Below, one piece after another: positions 46,142 to 48,241 of a DNA stretch of 48,241 nt. The notes under the pieces are model-generated. The model ran no database searches and was not told the origin of the DNA. It saw only the letters and a list, made by a program, of their open reading frames with translations. The stretch spans positions 1 to 48,241 of the forward strand of contig JAPLOF010000036.1 in NCBI GenBank assembly GCA_026692665.1. Direction: 5' to 3'. Numbering within the stretch: the first letter of the stretch is position 1; every line of letters begins with the position of its first letter. A program made the translations under genes and the position numbers. Origin of the DNA: Planctomycetota bacterium. GTDB lineage: Bacteria; Planctomycetota; UBA1135; GCA-002686595.

Positions 46142-48157
46142 ATGACGTTCGCCGCTTCGAAGATCCGCAACATCGCCTTCGTCGGTCACCCCTCGGCCGG
46201 CAAGACGACCCTCATCGACGCCATCGCCCACCACATGGGCGTGACGCCGCGCAAGGGGTCGGTGGCCGAGAAGACCAGCCTGTGCGACACCGAGCCCGAG
46301 GAGCAGGACAAGCAGCACTCGCTCCACATGGCCGTGGTGTCCACGGTCTGGCACGACGAGCAGTGGACGTTCCTCGACTCGCCCGGCTACCCGGACTTCT
46401 ACGCCGAGGCGACCGGCGCGCTGTACGGCGCGGACCTCGTGGTCGGAGTCGTGAGTTGCGCGAGCGGAGTCACCTTCAACCTGCGCCAGAAGATGGAGGC
46501 GGCTCGACGGCTCGGCCGCGGCCGCGCGATCCTGGTCACGCACCTCGATGATCCGAACGCCGACTTCGACGAGCTCGTCGAGGAGCTGCGCAAGGCCTTC
46601 GGAACGACGTGCGTGCCGTACCACCTGCCCGACCAGTCGGGGCCCGGGTTCAAGCGCGTGCGCCGCACCATCGCGGATCCCGAGAGCCCCTGGCGCCAGG
46701 ACCTCATGGACGAGGTGATGGATGCGTGCGAGGACGAGGAGCTGATGAACCGCTACCTCGAGGCGCAGGAAATCGACGATCCGGCGCTCAAGAAGCTCCT
46801 CCCGCACTCGCTCGTCGCCGGTTCGATCGTCCCGATCCTGATCTGCAATCCGGTCACGGGTGTCGGCATCTCCGACGTCGTCGAGTTCTTCGAGCACTAC
46901 GCGCCCGGCGCGGACGAGATCCACTTCCAGGCCGTGGACGGTTCCGAGGTCAAGCCCGATCCGAGCGGCGAGCTGGCCGGCGTCGTGTTCAACGTGAAGA
47001 GCGACAGCCACGTGGGCAAGGTGTGCATCGCACGCATCCATCGCGGCACGCTGTCGGCGCAGGCCGCGATCGTGGGACCGAACTCGCCCGATAAGGGCGA
47101 GAAGATCGGCGGACTGTTCCGCATCGTCGGCAAGAAGCGCGAACCGATCGACAGCGCGGGTCCGGGCGAAATCGTGGCCTTCACGAAAGTGGAAGGCGTC
47201 GGTTTCGGAGCCGCCTTCACCTTGCCCGGCAAGAAGGCCGCGCATGTCGCGATGCCCCCGATGCCCGAGCCGATGGTCGCGGCCGCGGTCCAGCCCAAGA
47301 CTCGCGCGGACGAGCAGAAGATCGGCGAGGCGTTGCACAAGATGGAGGCCGAGGACCCGACGTTTCGCGTCGTCCACGATCCTCTGACGCACGAGATGGT
47401 CGCGCGCGGCATGAGCGATCTGCACCTGCAGATCGTCGAGTCGCGGCTGAAGCGCCGGTACGGAGTCGAGATCACGACGCACCTGCCGCGCATCGCCTAC
47501 AAGGAGACGGTTCAGCGCCCGAGCGAGGGGCACCACCGCCACAAGAAGCAGTCCGGCGGCCGGGGTCAGTTCGGGGAGTGCTACCTGCGCGTGAAGCCGC
47601 TGCCGCCCGGGACGGGGTTCGTGTTCACCGACATGGTGGTCGGCGGCACGATCCCGCGGAACTTCATCCCCGCGGTCGAAAAGGGCGTCCGCGAGATCGT
47701 CGGGACCGGCGTGATGACGAACAGCGAGGTCGTCGACGTCGAAGTCGAGCTCTACGACGGCAAGTACCACGACGTGGATTCGGACGAGGCGAGCTTCAAG
47801 ATCGCCGGAGCGCGCGCCTTCCGGGACGGTTTCACGAAGGCGACGCCCGTGTTGCTGGAGCCGATCATGGAGCTCACGATCCACGTGCCGACGCACGCGG
47901 CCGGCATGATCTTCTCGGACCTGACGAGTCACCGCCGTGGTCACGTCGTGGACCAGGACAACACGGACGGCGGGCAGATCACGATCATCAAGGCGCATGC
48001 GCCGCTCTCGGCGGTGCTGACCTACCACCGCGACCTGAAGTCGCAGTCGGCGGGGGAGGGCTCGTACACGATGAAGCTCTCGCACTACGCGCAGGTGCCC
48101 ATGAACGAGCAGCAGAAGGTGCTCGCGCAGTACGGCAAGAAGCACGACGACGAGTGA
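46142..48157 (+). CDS. EF-G-like translational GTPase (EF-G-2 type)
   Basis: 671 residues with the five-domain EF-G layout. G1 GHPSAGKTTL (15-24), G3 DSPGYPDF (79-86) with Tyr83 where elongating EF-G has His, and G4 THLDDP (133-138) in place of NKxD. The switch I region reads PEEQDKQHSLH (52-62) instead of the usual RGIT. Domain IV has GGRGQFGECYLRVKPL and GFVFTDMVVGGTIPRNF, domain V AGMIFSDLTSHRRGHV. These changes mark the EF-G-2 / EF-G-like branch, whose role (alternate translocase, recycling or rescue) is not settled. The ordinary fusA of the str operon should be elsewhere. Confidence 0.88.
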   Translation: MTFAASKIRNIAFVGHPSAGKTTLIDAIAHHMGVTPRKGSVAEKTSLCDTEPEEQDKQHSLHMAVVSTVWHDEQWTFLDSPGYPDFYAEATGALYGADLVVGVVSCASGVTFNLRQKMEAARRLGRGRAILVTHLDDPNADFDELVEELRKAFGTTCVPYHLPDQSGPGFKRVRRTIADPESPWRQDLMDEVMDACEDEELMNRYLEAQEIDDPALKKLLPHSLVAGSIVPILICNPVTGVGISDVVEFFEHYAPGADEIHFQAVDGSEVKPDPSGELAGVVFNVKSDSHVGKVCIARIHRGTLSAQAAIVGPNSPDKGEKIGGLFRIVGKKREPIDSAGPGEIVAFTKVEGVGFGAAFTLPGKKAAHVAMPPMPEPMVAAAVQPKTRADEQKIGEALHKMEAEDPTFRVVHDPLTHEMVARGMSDLHLQIVESRLKRRYGVEITTHLPRIAYKETVQRPSEGHHRHKKQSGGRGQFGECYLRVKPLPPGTGFVFTDMVVGGTIPRNFIPAVEKGVREIVGTGVMTNSEVVDVEVELYDGKYHDVDSDEASFKIAGARAFRDGFTKATPVLLEPIMELTIHVPTHAAGMIFSDLTSHRRGHVVDQDNTDGGQITIIKAHAPLSAVLTYHRDLKSQSAGEGSYTMKLSHYAQVPMNEQQKVLAQYGKKHDDE

Positions 48158-48202
48158 TCCCCCGTCTGTTGGCGGCGGTACGGAGCCAGGCTCGACTCCG
48201 CC

Positions 48203-48241
48203 GTTCTCAGCCGCGCACGCGGAGCGCGCTCGGCTGAGAAC
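48203..48241 (+). terminator. Inverted repeat ending at the window edge
   Basis: GTTCTCAGCCG (48203-48213) pairs perfectly with CGGCTGAGAAC (48231-48241) around 17 bases, 45 bases after the EF-G-like stop. Most likely a terminator; what follows (T-run or not) is outside the window, and the repeat could be part of something larger. Confidence 0.55.

Overview
The window is a G+C-rich bacterial chromosome segment packed with core housekeeping genes. It has no insertion sequence, phage gene, CRISPR array or rRNA operon that I can see. Several features suggest an uncultured or deep-branching member of the Planctomycetota. These are the diderm envelope (secretin, OmpA/Pal lipoprotein, several lipoboxes), the predicted N-succinylornithine carbamoyltransferase, the TrmE-like truncated GTPase, the EF-G-2-type factor, the very large Ig-like lipoproteins and the MamK-like actin. 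This placement is inference. Other diderm high-GC phyla are not excluded without a marker-gene search.

Layout, left to right. (1) Positions 1-5388, minus strand: the start of a tryptophanase-type beta-eliminating lyase cut by the window edge, dnaE (Pol III alpha), and an N-acyl-ornithine carbamoyltransferase. (2) Positions 5476-10431, plus strand, an information-processing block: tRNA-Arg(ACG) with a clear promoter, tadA (whose product edits that tRNA), two tRNA-Ser genes, the 4.5S SRP RNA (ffs), dnaX, ybaB/ebfC, recR and truA. This order resembles the tadA-scr-dnaX-yaaK-recR order of Bacillus. (3) Positions 10707-12045: hpf, ptsN-like EIIA and an HPr-like protein, a remnant of the proteobacterial rpoN-hpf-ptsN-rapZ-npr arrangement. 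(4) Positions 12269-17303: type IV pilus / type II secretion platform genes pilM, pilN, a pilO-GspB-like fusion and a pilQ-type secretin, overlapping or tightly spaced and closed by a strong hairpin. (5) Positions 17473-21430: a degenerate GGDEF-like protein, a MamK-like actin and an unrecognised single-pass membrane protein with two small beta-rich repeats. (6) Positions 21899-28209: an RNase E/G with a long N-terminal extension; a minus-strand acyl desaturase translationally coupled to a tiny highly charged protein; then rplU, rpmA and obgE. (7) Positions 28369-34392: a pilT-like ATPase, a GspC-like PDZ protein, coaX, a truncated MnmE-like GTPase and an aspartate carbamoyltransferase fused to a PyrI-type zinc domain. 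(8) Positions 34988-45933: three large lipoproteins that look like diverged paralogs, a prepilin peptidase and an OmpA/Pal lipoprotein. (9) Positions 46142-48157: an EF-G-2-type GTPase, then an inverted repeat that ends exactly at the window edge.

How the genes fit together. The pilM/N/O/Q, pilT-like, gspC-like and prepilin peptidase genes sit at three separate sites but describe one envelope-spanning pilus or secretion apparatus. No PilB/GspE, PilC/GspF or pilin gene is present here. The large lipoproteins are next to the prepilin peptidase and could be cell-surface or outer-membrane proteins. The least-described material is the MamK-like filament protein with its inactive GGDEF-like neighbour next to the pilus operon, the lipoprotein family, the double-barrel membrane protein and the small charged protein coupled to the desaturase.
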